Positions 34,762 through 43,562 of a stretch of 64,000 nt of DNA are shown piece by piece. The position numbers and the translations under genes are program-made. This stretch comes from Eublepharis macularius. Lineage: Eukaryota; Chordata; Lepidosauria; Squamata; Eublepharidae. Within the stretch, counting starts at the first letter, position 1; each line of letters starts with the position of its first letter. The notes beneath the pieces were generated by a model, which saw nothing but the letters and a program-made list of their open reading frames with translations, made no database searches and was not told the DNA's origin. The stretch lies in contig NC_072807.1 in assembly GCF_028583425.1 (NCBI RefSeq), forward strand, positions 29,951,001 through 30,015,000, written 5' to 3'.

Positions 34762-36058
34762 AACCATCCTCAGACAAAAATAATGTAGCCAGTTATCGCC
34801 CAGTCTCTAATTTAGCTTTCTGGGCAAAGTAGTTGAGAGAGCGGTAGCTGGCTAACTCCAGGCCTTCCTGGACAAGTCTTATCCTCTGGTCCCTTTTCAG
34901 TCTCGTTTTAGGCAGAGACAGCTCTGGAGGCTCTAATTGATGACCTCCTGAATGTAGGCAAAATGTTGCTCCACCTGGATCTCTGTCTGCAGACTTCAAC
35001 ATCCTGCTTAGGCGTTTGGAGGCATAAGTAGGATGGAAGATGGCCCCCTACTTTGGCATGGGTGATCTGGCCACCTGAATTCACGCTGCAGTAACATAGA
35101 AACTAGACTATAATGCATGCTACATAGGTCTCCCCTCAAAGTTGACTCAGGGCCAAGCTACAAGTGACGAACAGCAAGTGAACAGACGTGTATTCCTCCC
35201 TGTTCACTTGCACTCCACTTGATCAATAGGTGAACAGGGAGGAATACATGTGAGTCTGTTCACTTGCCATTCGTCACTTGTAGCTTGGCTCTATGAAACT
35301 CCTGCTGGTGCAAAATGCTGCAGCTCATTTACTCTGAAGAGCTAGACTAAGCATGCATATCACTCCCATTCTGCAGTCACTCCATTGGCTTTCCATCAGT
35401 GACTGGGCTGAGTTCAGGCTCAAGATTATCGCATTCAAAGCCCTTTATGACCTTGGGCCCTCATAGCTGTGCAACCATGTCTCCCCCTAAGCTTCGATCA
35501 TTTGGACAGGGCCTTCTGCAGAGACCATCCTGCAGCTGTGCAAAATCAACAGATGCCCCCACAAGTGCTTTCTCTCTGGCAGCCCCCCCCCCCCCGTTAT
35601 GGAATGGCCTGCCTGAGGAAGTCAGGAAAGCTCCCGATCTTGTGGCTTTCTGTAAACTCAGCAAAACCAAATTCTTCAGAAGGGCTTTCTATTCCCAGAT
35701 TATAGGGCTGCATCATATGAAGTAGCTCAGAGAGATGCATTAGTAGGGGCAGGGACTGTACACTACTCTGTTGGTCATTGTCTGCTGATGTAGACATGCG
35801 CCTACTAGGGAGTTTCCACATTGCTAAACATACCATGTAAATTAGTTATGCTTTGTTTCAGAAAGATTTCATCTCTGTGCTTGGCTTTTCCCGCCTCAGC
35901 CCAACTTTTCTGCTTCCATATTGTATTACTTTCACTGAGTGTCCGAACTGCTGTTCATTATTGTACTTTGCTTAATGAGCGTCCTAGCAGTTGATTATAT
36001 TGCACTGTGTAATCTGCCTTGGATCTGAGAGAAAGGCGGACTATAAATCATCATAATC
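34762..36058 (+). mobile_element. L2-like LINE fragment, broken, split by a foldback element
   Basis: At 34772-34830 the plus strand codes for ASYRPVSNLAFWAK, the RT motif 0/1 wording of L2/CR1-type LINEs, followed by text like FLDKSYPLVPFQSRFR. The 3' part (35292-35720) codes for a C-terminal segment with LHWLSIS/LGPS and WNGLPEEVRKAPDL. The end, CTGCCTTGGATCTGAGAGAA then GGCGGACTATAAAT, is the standard L2-like 3' tail. The frame is interrupted at several points, and the middle of ORF2 is missing. It begins only about 390 bp upstream of the BCL2L10 start codon. Confidence 0.75.
35150..35291. mobile_element. Foldback element (GGGCCAAGCTACAAGTGACG)
   Basis: Tips GGGCCAAGCTACAAGTGACG and CGTCACTTGTAGCTTGGCTC are inverted. 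Inner blocks AGTGAACAGACGTGTATTCC and GGAATACATGTGAGTCTGTT continue the mirror. It belongs to the same tip family as 30593-30796 but has a different interior. It sits inside the L2-like LINE, whose coding text resumes directly after it (AAACTCCTGCTGGTGCAAAA). Confidence 0.7.
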
Positions 36059-36059
36059 C

Positions 36060-36340
36060 CGGCAGGATTTGAGTCCGGTGGCACCTTAGAAAAATTTATC
36101 CCAGCAGAATTTGAGTACGATGGCACCATAGAGACCAACACGATTTTTCAAGGGTATAAGCTTTGAAGAGTCAGACCTCCCTTCTTCAGATACAAGTGTA
36201 CACCTCAGATACTCCTGCCTGTATCTGAAGAAGGCAGCTTTGATCTCAAAAGCTTATACCCTGAAAATCTTTTTAGTCTCTATGGTGCCACTGGACTCAA
36301 ATCTTGCTGTTCTACTGCAGACCAACACGGTTGCCTACCA
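36060..36340. repeat. Interspersed repeat, AAGCTCATACC family, two facing copies
   Basis: The left part reads the family backwards (TTGAGTACGATGGCACCAT, GTATAAGCTTTGAAGAGTC). The right part reads it forwards (AAAAGCTTATACCCTGAAAA, TATGGTGCCACTGGACTCAA, ACTGCAGACCAACACGG). The two halves meet at TCTTCAGATACAAGTG and TGTATCTGAAGAAGG, so this stretch is a large imperfect palindrome. Confidence 0.55.
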
Positions 36341-36469
36341 GAATTTATTTCATTGTGTGTTTTCCTGGCAGCTGATGGAAGGGTGTTCAGCCTTGCTAAG
36401 CTTACACTGGAATAATTTTTTTCAGTATTTTAAGGTGCCACTGGGCTCCTGTTTCATTTTCCTTTAAAA

Positions 36470-36625
36470 GATGTATTTATGTACTTTATTTATAGCCCAC
36501 TTTTCTCCCCTAGGTACCTCATGTTGTTCTCCATTTTATCCTCACAGCAACCCTGTGAGGTGGGTTAGGCTGAATTTATGTGACTAGCCCAGCTTCCATA
36601 ACAGAGTGGGGGAGTTGAACCTGGG
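36470..36625 (-). repeat. tRNA-derived SINE
   Basis: On the minus strand: CCCAGGTTCAACTCCCCCAC (B box), TCTGTTATGGAAGCTGGGCT, TCAGCCTAACCCACCTCACA, GGTTGCTGTGAGGATAAAAT and GTACCTAGGGGAGAAAAGTG. It is the window's main SINE family, head-to-head with the next copy. Confidence 0.7.
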
Positions 36626-36644
36626 TTGTGATCCTATGCTCAGA

Positions 36645-36870
36645 GAGACAGTATAGTGTAGTGGATAGAGTGTCAGAGTAGGCTCTGTGAGACTAGGGTT
36701 CAAATCCCCACTCTGCTGTGGAAGCATTCTTGGTGACCCTGGACCAATCATACACACTCAGCCTAAGCTACAGGGTTGTTGTGAGGATAAAATGAAGGAG
36801 AAGGATGTAAGCTGCTTTGGGTCCCCGTTGGGGAGAAAGGCAGGGCATAAAGTAAATAAATACTCTAGAA
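36645..36870 (+). repeat. tRNA-derived SINE, well preserved
   Basis: GACAGTATAGTGTAGTGGAT (A box), AGGGTTCAAATCCCCACTCT (B box), CTTGGTGACCCTGGACCAAT, GTTGTTGTGAGGATAAAATG, then GGGTCCCCGTTGGGGAGAAA and a TAAATAAATA tail. This is the best copy from which to read the family consensus in this window. Confidence 0.78.
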
Positions 36871-36984
36871 GCACTCCCCTGCGTAGGCGAGTAGGCCAGA
36901 TCTGCACAACCATAAAAACTGAGCTGTCAGTGGACATTTGATCAGCATTCATGCCTATGAAAGGCCAATGTTTGCCTATGAAAG

Positions 36985-37055
36985 GATGCTTTATTTATTT
37001 ACTTCATGTTTAGCCCGCCTTTCTCCCCAGTGGGGACTTAGACCATTCTCTCCTG
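36985..37055 (-). repeat. SINE 3' tail fragment
   Basis: On the minus strand TAAGTCCCCACTGGGGAGAA then AGGCGGGCTAAACATGAAG matches the 3' end of the SINE at 36645. Confidence 0.55.
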
Positions 37056-37758
37056 TTGCTATAAACCTGGTTTCTTCATGGAGAATTATAACATTCTTAT
37101 CACACATACCTAAGAAAAGCTGGAAATTATTCACAAGGAAGCATTTTTGTTACAGATAAATTTCCCCCACCTCTGGATGTGCTTCTACGTAGGAAAAAAT
37201 GCTCTTTAGTACTGTTGTGGTTGCAGAGAGCATATGGTTACACAGGTGTCACCAGCACCTAGTGGCTATTGCCAGTGAAGTCATATTCTAAGCTTTCTTT
37301 CCTATTGCAAAAGCAGCAGGCAGCTCGCATTTTTGTCATGAAAATAGAACGAGAAAGAAGGAAGGAGAAATGAGAATCAGCATCAACAGACAGAAAAGAA
37401 GGGAACGTAAATAAAAGAAGAAAGGAATAGGAAGGCTGGAAAAAATTAGAAAAGGACAGAGAAGAAATATCTTTTAAAGGATGGGCGTTCTCCAATTATT
37501 AAGAGGATGAGATTATCTCCTTTCCCTAACGCATTTGAGTACTGACACTCCCTTTCTCCACAAAAAGTACAACTGGGGGGAAATTATTTCTAGAAACACT
37601 GATTTGCCTTCTGTGACAAAAGATTTCTTGCCCCTGTAAACTCTCAGGCAGTTTCTCTTTTCTGTTTATTGCTATGGTATATAACCAGGAGCTAATGGAG
37701 GCTCTTCACAAAATGGCTGCTCCAAAATTGCCTCTTTGCACCCATTATAAGGAAGGAA
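37056..37758. other. Intergenic, no gene seen
   Basis: Purine-rich text around 37340-37480 gives a serine- and phenylalanine-rich minus-strand frame, which looks compositional. There is no repeat with clear limits. Confidence 0.45.
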
Positions 37759-37812
37759 AAACAGGGTTTCTCACCTGTAACTGTTGATCGTCGAGTCTCT
37801 TCTGTGCAGACA

Positions 37813-37970
37813 CACATTGGGACTGCGCAGGCGCAGGCCAGCCGCGGAAAAGATTTTTCTAGCTCTAAGAGATGTGAGGGGGACGTTCGGATCCACCGCG
37901 CATGCGCGCCGGTGTTCCCGCCAATTTTGAATGCATATATATCCGAACGTCCCCGGCATTCCCTCAGTTC
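37813..37970. repeat. DIRS element, left inverted terminal repeat
   Basis: 158 bp from CACATTGGGACTGCGCAGGC to CCGGCATTCCCTCAGTTC. Its reverse complement is at 43379-43536, and the two look the same throughout. An outer arm at 37759-37818 (CAGGGTTTCTCACCTGTAAC onward) is mirrored within the internal complementary region. Confidence 0.9.
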
Positions 37971-38032
37971 ACCTGAGCCGCCGGAGAAACAATGGAAGAA
38001 ACCAAGCACTCACAGCGGGGCAGGCGGGAGGG

Positions 38033-38130
38033 AATGTGTGTCTGCACAGAAGAGACTCGACGATCAACAGTTACAGGTGAGAAACCCTGTTTATCGTCTT
38101 CGTCCTTCTGTGCAGCCCCACATTGGGAGA
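38033..38130. repeat. DIRS element, internal complementary region
   Basis: The first part (38033-38090) is the reverse complement of the outer left end (37759-37818). The second part (38093-38130, ATCGTCTTCGTCCTTCTGTG onward) is the reverse complement of the outer right end (43526-43562). The two outer ends are thus copied side by side, as expected from the circular-intermediate model known for DIRS elements. Confidence 0.85.
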
Positions 38131-38168
38131 GTAACTAGCATCTCACCAATGGGGGCGGGTGTGAGTGT

Positions 38169-39713
38169 CTACTTGAACAAGGACTGCAGGACAGCTGTGC
38201 CCACAGCCGAGTCACGTCGTGCATGCACATCCACAGAATAGTGCTTGATGAAAGTGTCTGCAGTGGACCATGTCGCAGCTTGGCAGACGTCCCGGAGCGG
38301 CACTCCTCGTAGGAAGGCAGCAGAAGCAGCTTGCGCTCGAGTGGAATGAGCGGTAACCAACAAGGGACACTGGACTCCAGCATGCTGATAGCAAAGTTTA
38401 ATCGTAGACACAATCCAGCGAGAGATGGACTGGGCAGAAGCAGGTGAGCCCTTGCGAGGGCCAGAGTAACACACAAACAGGGCAGGAGACTTCCTGAAAC
38501 ATTTGGTGCGGTGCAAATAAAACAATAAAGCACGCTTTACATCCAACGTGTGTAGTGCTCGTTCCCCTGGGGATGAAGGTGTTGGAAAAAAGGAAGGGAG
38601 GAACACCTTTTGCTGTAGGTGAAACCTTGAGACTACCTTGGGCAGAAACTCCATGCTAGTGTGGAGCATGACAGTACCAGGGAAAAACTGCAGGAAGGGA
38701 GGGTCACACCGCAGGGCAGACAGCTCCCCAACACGCCTAGAGGACGTGATTGCCACCAGGAAAGCCACCTTCTGAGTGAGCAAAGGCAGGGGACAAGAAG
38801 ATAGAGGCTCAAAGGGCTGGAGCATTAGCTGGGAGAGAACCAGGGAGAGACTCCATTGTGGAATGGGATGGGCCCTAGGAGGGAAGGTCTTGAACAGGCC
38901 CTTCAGGAACTGCTTGGAAAGCCAGTGAGTAAAAACTGTCTTCCCATCAATCTGCTCATGGAAGGCAGAGATTGCAGCCATGTGGACCTTAATACTGGAA
39001 AACGCAAGGCCCTGGGAGCAGAGATCCAGGAGGTAGTCCAGGATGACAGGGAGCGGGCAACTAAAGGGAGAAACCCCCTTTTGGGCCAACCACCGGGAAA
39101 AACGTGACCACTTCCTCTGGTAGGACAACCTGGTGGACGGTTTCCGGGCATTCAAGATCACCCCAAGCACCCCAGAAGAGAGGTTCATTCCCGGTTGCCC
39201 AGAAGCCAGGCAGCCAGATTCAGTACAGCCACATCGTGATGCCACACCCCGTCCCTGGTTAAGAGGTCCGGGGCGTGAGGCAGGGGGAGGCATCGCCCCT
39301 GGGACAGGGAGAGCAAAAGGGGGAACCAATCCTGGCGAGGCCACCGAGGGGCAACGAGGATACAGCGGGTTCGGTAGGCCCTGACCCTGGAAAGAACCTT
39401 GTACAGGAGCGGGAAGGGCGGGAAGGCATAAAAGAGCCCTGGGGACCAAGGTATTTGGAAGGCATCCCCTAGGGAGTGGCGGCCAATGCCGGCCCGGGAG
39501 CAGAACAGCGGGGCCTGTTTGTTGCGGGCAGTGGCGAAGAGGTCGACCAACGGCGTGCCCCATGTGCGGAAAACCTGGTCGAGGTAAACCCTGTTTAGGG
39601 ACCACTCGTGCTGAGGCAGAAACACCCTGCTCAGCGCATCCGCCGAGGTGTTGAGATCCCCGGCAATGTGCACGGCTCTGGGAAGGACGTTGTTGACCAT
39701 GGCCCAATTCCAT
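38169..39713 (-). CDS. DIRS tyrosine recombinase frame
   Basis: 514 codons, open throughout. The recombinase part starts near LNARKPSTRLSYQRKWSRF, a core-binding type segment. The catalytic set is visible as Arg in SSRRVGELSAL, His-x-x-Arg in AHSTRAQAAS, and Tyr in IKHYSVDV near the C-terminus. This enzyme joins the DNA circle to the target and replaces the integrase of LTR elements. The frame overlaps the RT/RNase H frame by about 0.5 kb in another phase, as is common in the family. The true start may lie downstream of the first Met. Confidence 0.88.
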   Translation of the reverse strand: MELGHGQQRPSQSRAHCRGSQHLGGCAEQGVSASARVVPKQGLPRPGFPHMGHAVGRPLRHCPQQTGPAVLLPGRHWPPLPRGCLPNTLVPRALLCLPALPAPVQGSFQGQGLPNPLYPRCPSVASPGLVPPFALPVPGAMPPPASRPGPLNQGRGVASRCGCTESGCLASGQPGMNLSSGVLGVILNARKPSTRLSYQRKWSRFSRWLAQKGVSPFSCPLPVILDYLLDLCSQGLAFSSIKVHMAAISAFHEQIDGKTVFTHWLSKQFLKGLFKTFPPRAHPIPQWSLSLVLSQLMLQPFEPLSSCPLPLLTQKVAFLVAITSSRRVGELSALRCDPPFLQFFPGTVMLHTSMEFLPKVVSRFHLQQKVFLPSFFPTPSSPGERALHTLDVKRALLFYLHRTKCFRKSPALFVCYSGPRKGSPASAQSISRWIVSTIKLCYQHAGVQCPLLVTAHSTRAQAASAAFLRGVPLRDVCQAATWSTADTFIKHYSVDVHARRDSAVGTAVLQSLFK

Positions 39714-41083
39714 AGAGTCGTTGCCTCCTTGCAGAGCTTGAGCGAGACCGTCCCTCCCTGCTTGTTGAGGTAGTAGCAGGCCGTGGTATTGTCCGACAGG
39801 ACCTGAACCCTCCTGTTCCGAATGGCATCTGCAAAAGAAGCGAGGGAGTAACGGATCGCCCTAAGCTCAAGAAGGTTGATATGCATGGATGCCTCAGATG
39901 GGGACCAGATGCCCTGAGCCGAAAGCTGTCCACAGCGCCCCCCCCATCCCAAGTTGGAGGCATCGGTATAAACCGTGACCTCGGCTAGGAAGGGGCCGAA
40001 AGGACAACCTTCAGACAGGTTCCCAGGGACAGTCCACCAGGCCAGAGAGCGCAGCACCACCCTGGGGATGGAAAACCTCCGGTGCTGACCCATGGTGAGG
40101 GGGTTGTACCTCCGGACAAACCAGTTTTGCAGAGGCCTCATACGCAGGCGCGCAAAGAAAACCACCCCTGTGGTGGAGGCCATAAGGCCCAACAGAGTCT
40201 GAACCAAAAGGGCAGTCTGATACCGGCAATGCATAAAATGCCGGGCCAAAGCGGAAAGCCTGGCCAACCGGTCAGGGGGCAGGTAGGCTCTACCCAGCAG
40301 GGAATTGAAATGGACCCCAATAAACCTAATGGCCATGCCTGGGGTCAGGATAGACTTATCCCCATTAACCACCAAGCCCAGCCTAGCCAGCACGGACAAA
40401 GTGAGGGCAATATGGGCCTGGAGAGAGTCAGGCGAGGGTCCCACCAGGAGCCAGTCATCCAAGTACGGGTAGATAAAGCAACCCTGGGACCGCAGGTATG
40501 CCACTACGGTGGCCATGCACTTTGTGAAGACTCTGGGTGCAGAGGCTAGCCCGAAGGGCAACACTGTATATTCATACACAGAATCCCCATACACAAACCG
40601 CAGGTATTTCCTGTGGCCCTCAAATATAGAAATGTGGAAGTAGGCATCCTTCAGGTCTAGAATGGCCAGCCAGACGCCCACTTCCAGGAGTTCCATGACT
40701 CGCGCCAGGGTCAGCATGCGAAACTTCTCAGCCTTCAAATAACCATTGAGGCCTCGAAGGTCTAAGATGGGCCGGGAACCTCCACCTTTTTTATCCACGA
40801 GGAAGTATCTGGAGTAAAATCCCCATGGGGAAGTAGAGACATTGACCACCCGGACAGCACCTTTGGTAACCAACTCCATAACATTATTGTGTAACACAAC
40901 ATCACAACATGGAGAACAACGGGGAGGGAGAGAGAGAGGGGGTGCATCCGTAAACATTAACTTGTAACCATGGGCCACAATGGACAGGACCCAAGCGTCA
41001 GAAGTAACACGTTGCCAACAGGGCAAAAAAGGTCGAAGCCTGTCCAGAAACTGGGCAGCAGAGGAAGCACCCTCGGAGGCCAA
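39185..41083 (-). CDS. DIRS reverse transcriptase and RNase H frame
   Basis: 632 codons, open throughout. RT motifs include SRPILDLRGLN at about 103-113, LDLKDAYFHI at about 142-151, LPFGLASAPRVF at about 175-186, and the active-site YLDD at 207-210. RNase H follows, with VYTDASNLGWGG, NLLELRAI and LSDNTTA. A DIRS-like segment LVAPRWPRQDWFPLLLSLS comes near the end. I do not see a clear methyltransferase domain, which many DIRS-1 relatives carry. Confidence 0.9.
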   Translation of the reverse strand: MASEGASSAAQFLDRLRPFLPCWQRVTSDAWVLSIVAHGYKLMFTDAPPLSLPPRCSPCCDVVLHNNVMELVTKGAVRVVNVSTSPWGFYSRYFLVDKKGGGSRPILDLRGLNGYLKAEKFRMLTLARVMELLEVGVWLAILDLKDAYFHISIFEGHRKYLRFVYGDSVYEYTVLPFGLASAPRVFTKCMATVVAYLRSQGCFIYPYLDDWLLVGPSPDSLQAHIALTLSVLARLGLVVNGDKSILTPGMAIRFIGVHFNSLLGRAYLPPDRLARLSALARHFMHCRYQTALLVQTLLGLMASTTGVVFFARLRMRPLQNWFVRRYNPLTMGQHRRFSIPRVVLRSLAWWTVPGNLSEGCPFGPFLAEVTVYTDASNLGWGGRCGQLSAQGIWSPSEASMHINLLELRAIRYSLASFADAIRNRRVQVLSDNTTACYYLNKQGGTVSLKLCKEATTLWNWAMVNNVLPRAVHIAGDLNTSADALSRVFLPQHEWSLNRVYLDQVFRTWGTPLVDLFATARNKQAPLFCSRAGIGRHSLGDAFQIPWSPGLFYAFPPFPLLYKVLSRVRAYRTRCILVAPRWPRQDWFPLLLSLSQGRCLPLPHAPDLLTRDGVWHHDVAVLNLAAWLLGNRE

Positions 41084-41104
41084 CGGGGGAGCGTTCAGGC
41101 GCAG

Positions 41105-43249
41105 TCAGAAGACCGAGGGCTTCTGCGCCGAGGTCGAAGGCTTGGGCGAAGAGGGCTGTTGCCTGCCCTTGGACCGGCCGGAGCGCCTGGAAGGGTGACG
41201 CTGCTGGGCAGAGTAGGATCGGTGACCGTAGGACTGGCCCGAGAAGAAGCGCCCTTGACGCTGCTGGTAAGGCTGGTAAGGGGTCTGGTAGGATCGGAAC
41301 CGACCATAGCGATACCTCGGACCCGACGACTGGGCTGAGGGGGCGACCCCGAGGGACTTGGCCGTCTGCTGATTCTTCTTCATCAGGGAGAGGGACTCAT
41401 CCGTCTTCTCCGAGAAGAGCTGGGGCCCCTCGAACGGGAAGTCCTCCACCTTCGCCTTCTTCTCTGGAGGCAGGGCCGTGGACCGGAGCCAGGCGTGGCG
41501 ACGCAGGACCACCGAAGTTGCCATCGCTCGCGCTGCAGAGTCGGCGGCGTCCTTGCCAGCTGTCATTTGCTGTTTTGACAGCTTCACTGCCTCGGCTTGG
41601 AGGGCCTTAACCAGGTGGCGGCGATCCTCCGGGAGGTCGGAGAGGTAAGAAGACAGCCTCTTCCACAGGAATAGATTATAGGATCCCATTATGGCCTGGA
41701 AGTTGGCAATACGGAATCCCAGAGACGCGGATGAGTAGAGTTTCCTGCCCACGCCATCCAGCTTCCTGCCTTCCCGGTCCGCCGGGGCCGACGAGGAACC
41801 GGAACGGAACCGAGCCTGACCCTCCTCAGCCACGATCGACGAGGGTTTCGGGTGATTGAAGAGGTACGGGCAATCATCTTGCTTTAAACGGTAGTACCGT
41901 TCCACCTTCTTTGCCGTCGCGGACAGGGACGCCGGCGCCTGCCAGAGCGCGAGAGCGTTATCAACAAAATCCTCCACAGGGGGAAACGCCACCGACGCGG
42001 GGGACCCGGAATACAGCGCCTCCAGCAGCTTACTCTTGGGCTTGGAGGTCGTGGAGGAGACGTCTATCTCCAGCGCGGCGGCCATCCGCACCATCTGTTC
42101 GGAGAATAGCCTGTAATCGTCATTTGGGGACGATGAGCGGGGCCCACCCACGGTGTCATCCGGGGAAGGATCCGAGGCCGCGTCTGAAGAGCACTCCGAC
42201 GGTGACGCCAGACCTTCCTCATCCTCGGAATCTGAAAACTCCGGCGAGGTTTGCGTCGGAACCGAAGACCGGTGAGCGGTCGGGGCCGACGGATAAGTTG
42301 CAGGAACCGGCGGTCGCAGAGGTAAGCCCGGAGGTGGAGGAGCGGGTGCTGGGAGCCCGACTGGCTGAGCCGGAACGGAGACCATCGGAACCGACGGATG
42401 TTGCAGGAAGGGCAGCGACTGCTGGAACCATGCCACAAAATCCTGCCAGGAGGTCATGTTCCCAACCCCCGCGACCGGCTGGCAAGGGGGCAGAGGAGCA
42501 GGCACCGGGGCAGGCCAGCGAAGAGGCATCGGAACCGACGAGGTAGACGGCAGTGGAACGGAGGCCTCTGAAGGCGCCGGGGCGGACGGCAGGGAGCGCT
42601 CAAAAGATTGGAACGGATCCGGGAAAGGCGGAAACGGCACAAATTCCTCGGGAACCGACGGAGGAGGCGTGCAAGGAGGCGACGGGGTGTGGAGACTCAC
42701 CACATCGTCGGGTATCAGGACTGGTTCGGCCGGAGAACCAGGCAGCACAGTCGGAGCTGGGGACAATGCACGGTCCTTGGCCCTCGACTTCGCCTTGGCC
42801 TTCTTGGACGGGGGCTCCGAAACAGCCTCCGGAACCGAAGGCTTGGAGGAGGACTTCGGCTTGGGCGCGGAACGCTTCTTGGCCTTCCGGCTCGAAGGAC
42901 GATCCCCGGAACCGGAATCAGGACGGGCCTCCGGAACGGGTTGCCCCGTCGGTTCCGAGGGGAGCGGCTCTGGCGACTTACGAGACGGCGCCGGTGACGG
43001 AGCGGCGGAGCGCGGCCTATCTCCCGAAGAGCCTGACGGCTTGGGGGGGAGAAGGTTGGCATCCCACAAGAAGGCACGGAGCCTGGCCTTCCGATCACTC
43101 CTTGCCTTCGGAGTGAAGGACATACAAATGGAGCAGCGCTCGACAACATGCCCCTCGCCCAGGCAGATGAGGCAGAGCTCATGGCCGTCCGAATGGGTCA
43201 TCTTAGTGCCGCATTTATGACACTTTTTAAACAAAGATGTCTGCGACAT
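41105..43249 (-). CDS. DIRS Gag-like frame
   Basis: The likely start is ATG at 43249 (MSQTSLFKKCHKCG). The open frame extends upstream into the terminal repeat, which I take as leader. The N-terminus has a Cys/His cluster, C-x2-C and later C-x2-C with His. A long proline- and serine-rich low-complexity middle follows, then a helical C-terminal part with FQAIMGSYNLFLWKRLSSYL and a basic, tyrosine-rich end. DIRS Gag proteins are poorly conserved, so the assignment rests mainly on position. Confidence 0.75.
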   Translation of the reverse strand: MSQTSLFKKCHKCGTKMTHSDGHELCLICLGEGHVVERCSICMSFTPKARSDRKARLRAFLWDANLLPPKPSGSSGDRPRSAAPSPAPSRKSPEPLPSEPTGQPVPEARPDSGSGDRPSSRKAKKRSAPKPKSSSKPSVPEAVSEPPSKKAKAKSRAKDRALSPAPTVLPGSPAEPVLIPDDVVSLHTPSPPCTPPPSVPEEFVPFPPFPDPFQSFERSLPSAPAPSEASVPLPSTSSVPMPLRWPAPVPAPLPPCQPVAGVGNMTSWQDFVAWFQQSLPFLQHPSVPMVSVPAQPVGLPAPAPPPPGLPLRPPVPATYPSAPTAHRSSVPTQTSPEFSDSEDEEGLASPSECSSDAASDPSPDDTVGGPRSSSPNDDYRLFSEQMVRMAAALEIDVSSTTSKPKSKLLEALYSGSPASVAFPPVEDFVDNALALWQAPASLSATAKKVERYYRLKQDDCPYLFNHPKPSSIVAEEGQARFRSGSSSAPADREGRKLDGVGRKLYSSASLGFRIANFQAIMGSYNLFLWKRLSSYLSDLPEDRRHLVKALQAEAVKLSKQQMTAGKDAADSAARAMATSVVLRRHAWLRSTALPPEKKAKVEDFPFEGPQLFSEKTDESLSLMKKNQQTAKSLGVAPSAQSSGPRYRYGRFRSYQTPYQPYQQRQGRFFSGQSYGHRSYSAQQRHPSRRSGRSKGRQQPSSPKPSTSAQKPSVF

Positions 43250-43378
43250 AATGAACGGTATCTCCCGACAGATGACAAGGGGAAAATACCGACCAGCAGA
43301 AGAAACGATCCAAAACTCCGAAGAGACGCTTGAAACGAACGCTAGACAATAAGAACCTTTTCGACGGCGGCGAAAAAG

Positions 43379-43536
43379 GAACTGAGGGAATGCCGGGGAC
43401 GTTCGGATATATATGCATTCAAAATTGGCGGGAACACCGGCGCGCATGCGCGGTGGATCCGAACGTCCCCCTCACATCTCTTAGAGCTAGAAAAATCTTT
43501 TCCGCGGCTGGCCTGCGCCTGCGCAGTCCCAATGTG
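43379..43536. repeat. DIRS element, right inverted terminal repeat
   Basis: 158 bp, the reverse complement of 37813-37970 with no difference seen. The outer segment to 43562 (GGGGCTGCACAGAAGGACGA onward) differs from the left outer arm. It is mirrored at 38093-38130 instead. Confidence 0.9.
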
Positions 43537-43562
43537 GGGCTGCACAGAAGGACGAAGACGAT

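Larger units (their letters stand above)
37759..43562 (-). mobile_element. DIRS-type tyrosine-recombinase retroelement, looks whole
   Basis: About 5.8 kb, read on the minus strand. It has a Gag-like frame, then a reverse transcriptase plus RNase H frame, then a tyrosine recombinase frame. It is bounded by inverted rather than direct terminal repeats and carries an internal complementary region next to the left end. That combination defines the DIRS order and separates it from LTR elements, which use an integrase. The two inverted repeats (37813-37970 and 43379-43536) look identical over 158 bp by eye. All three frames are long and open, and I saw no breaks. This suggests a recent insertion. 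The limits come from where the internal region stops matching the ends. No target duplication is expected for this order and none is seen. Confidence 0.9.

Noticed and set aside
33485-34832. Long plus-strand frames across the CpG island, including 153 codons from 34371
   Set aside because: They mirror the BCL2L10 strand and promoter and show no domains. A divergent transcript is possible but the frames do not support a protein.
34762-35760. Possible first exon or promoter-associated gene upstream of BCL2L10
   Set aside because: The coding text is LINE reverse transcriptase wording with an L2-like 3' tail, and the frame is interrupted.
36645-36870. Possible tRNA gene (A and B boxes present)
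   Set aside because: The boxes belong to a dispersed SINE with a long body and an A-rich tail; no cloverleaf is evident.
41911-43220. Plus-strand frames of 211, 254 and 187 codons inside the DIRS element
   Set aside because: They are antisense shadows of the proline/serine-rich Gag-like frame, with biased composition and no domain.
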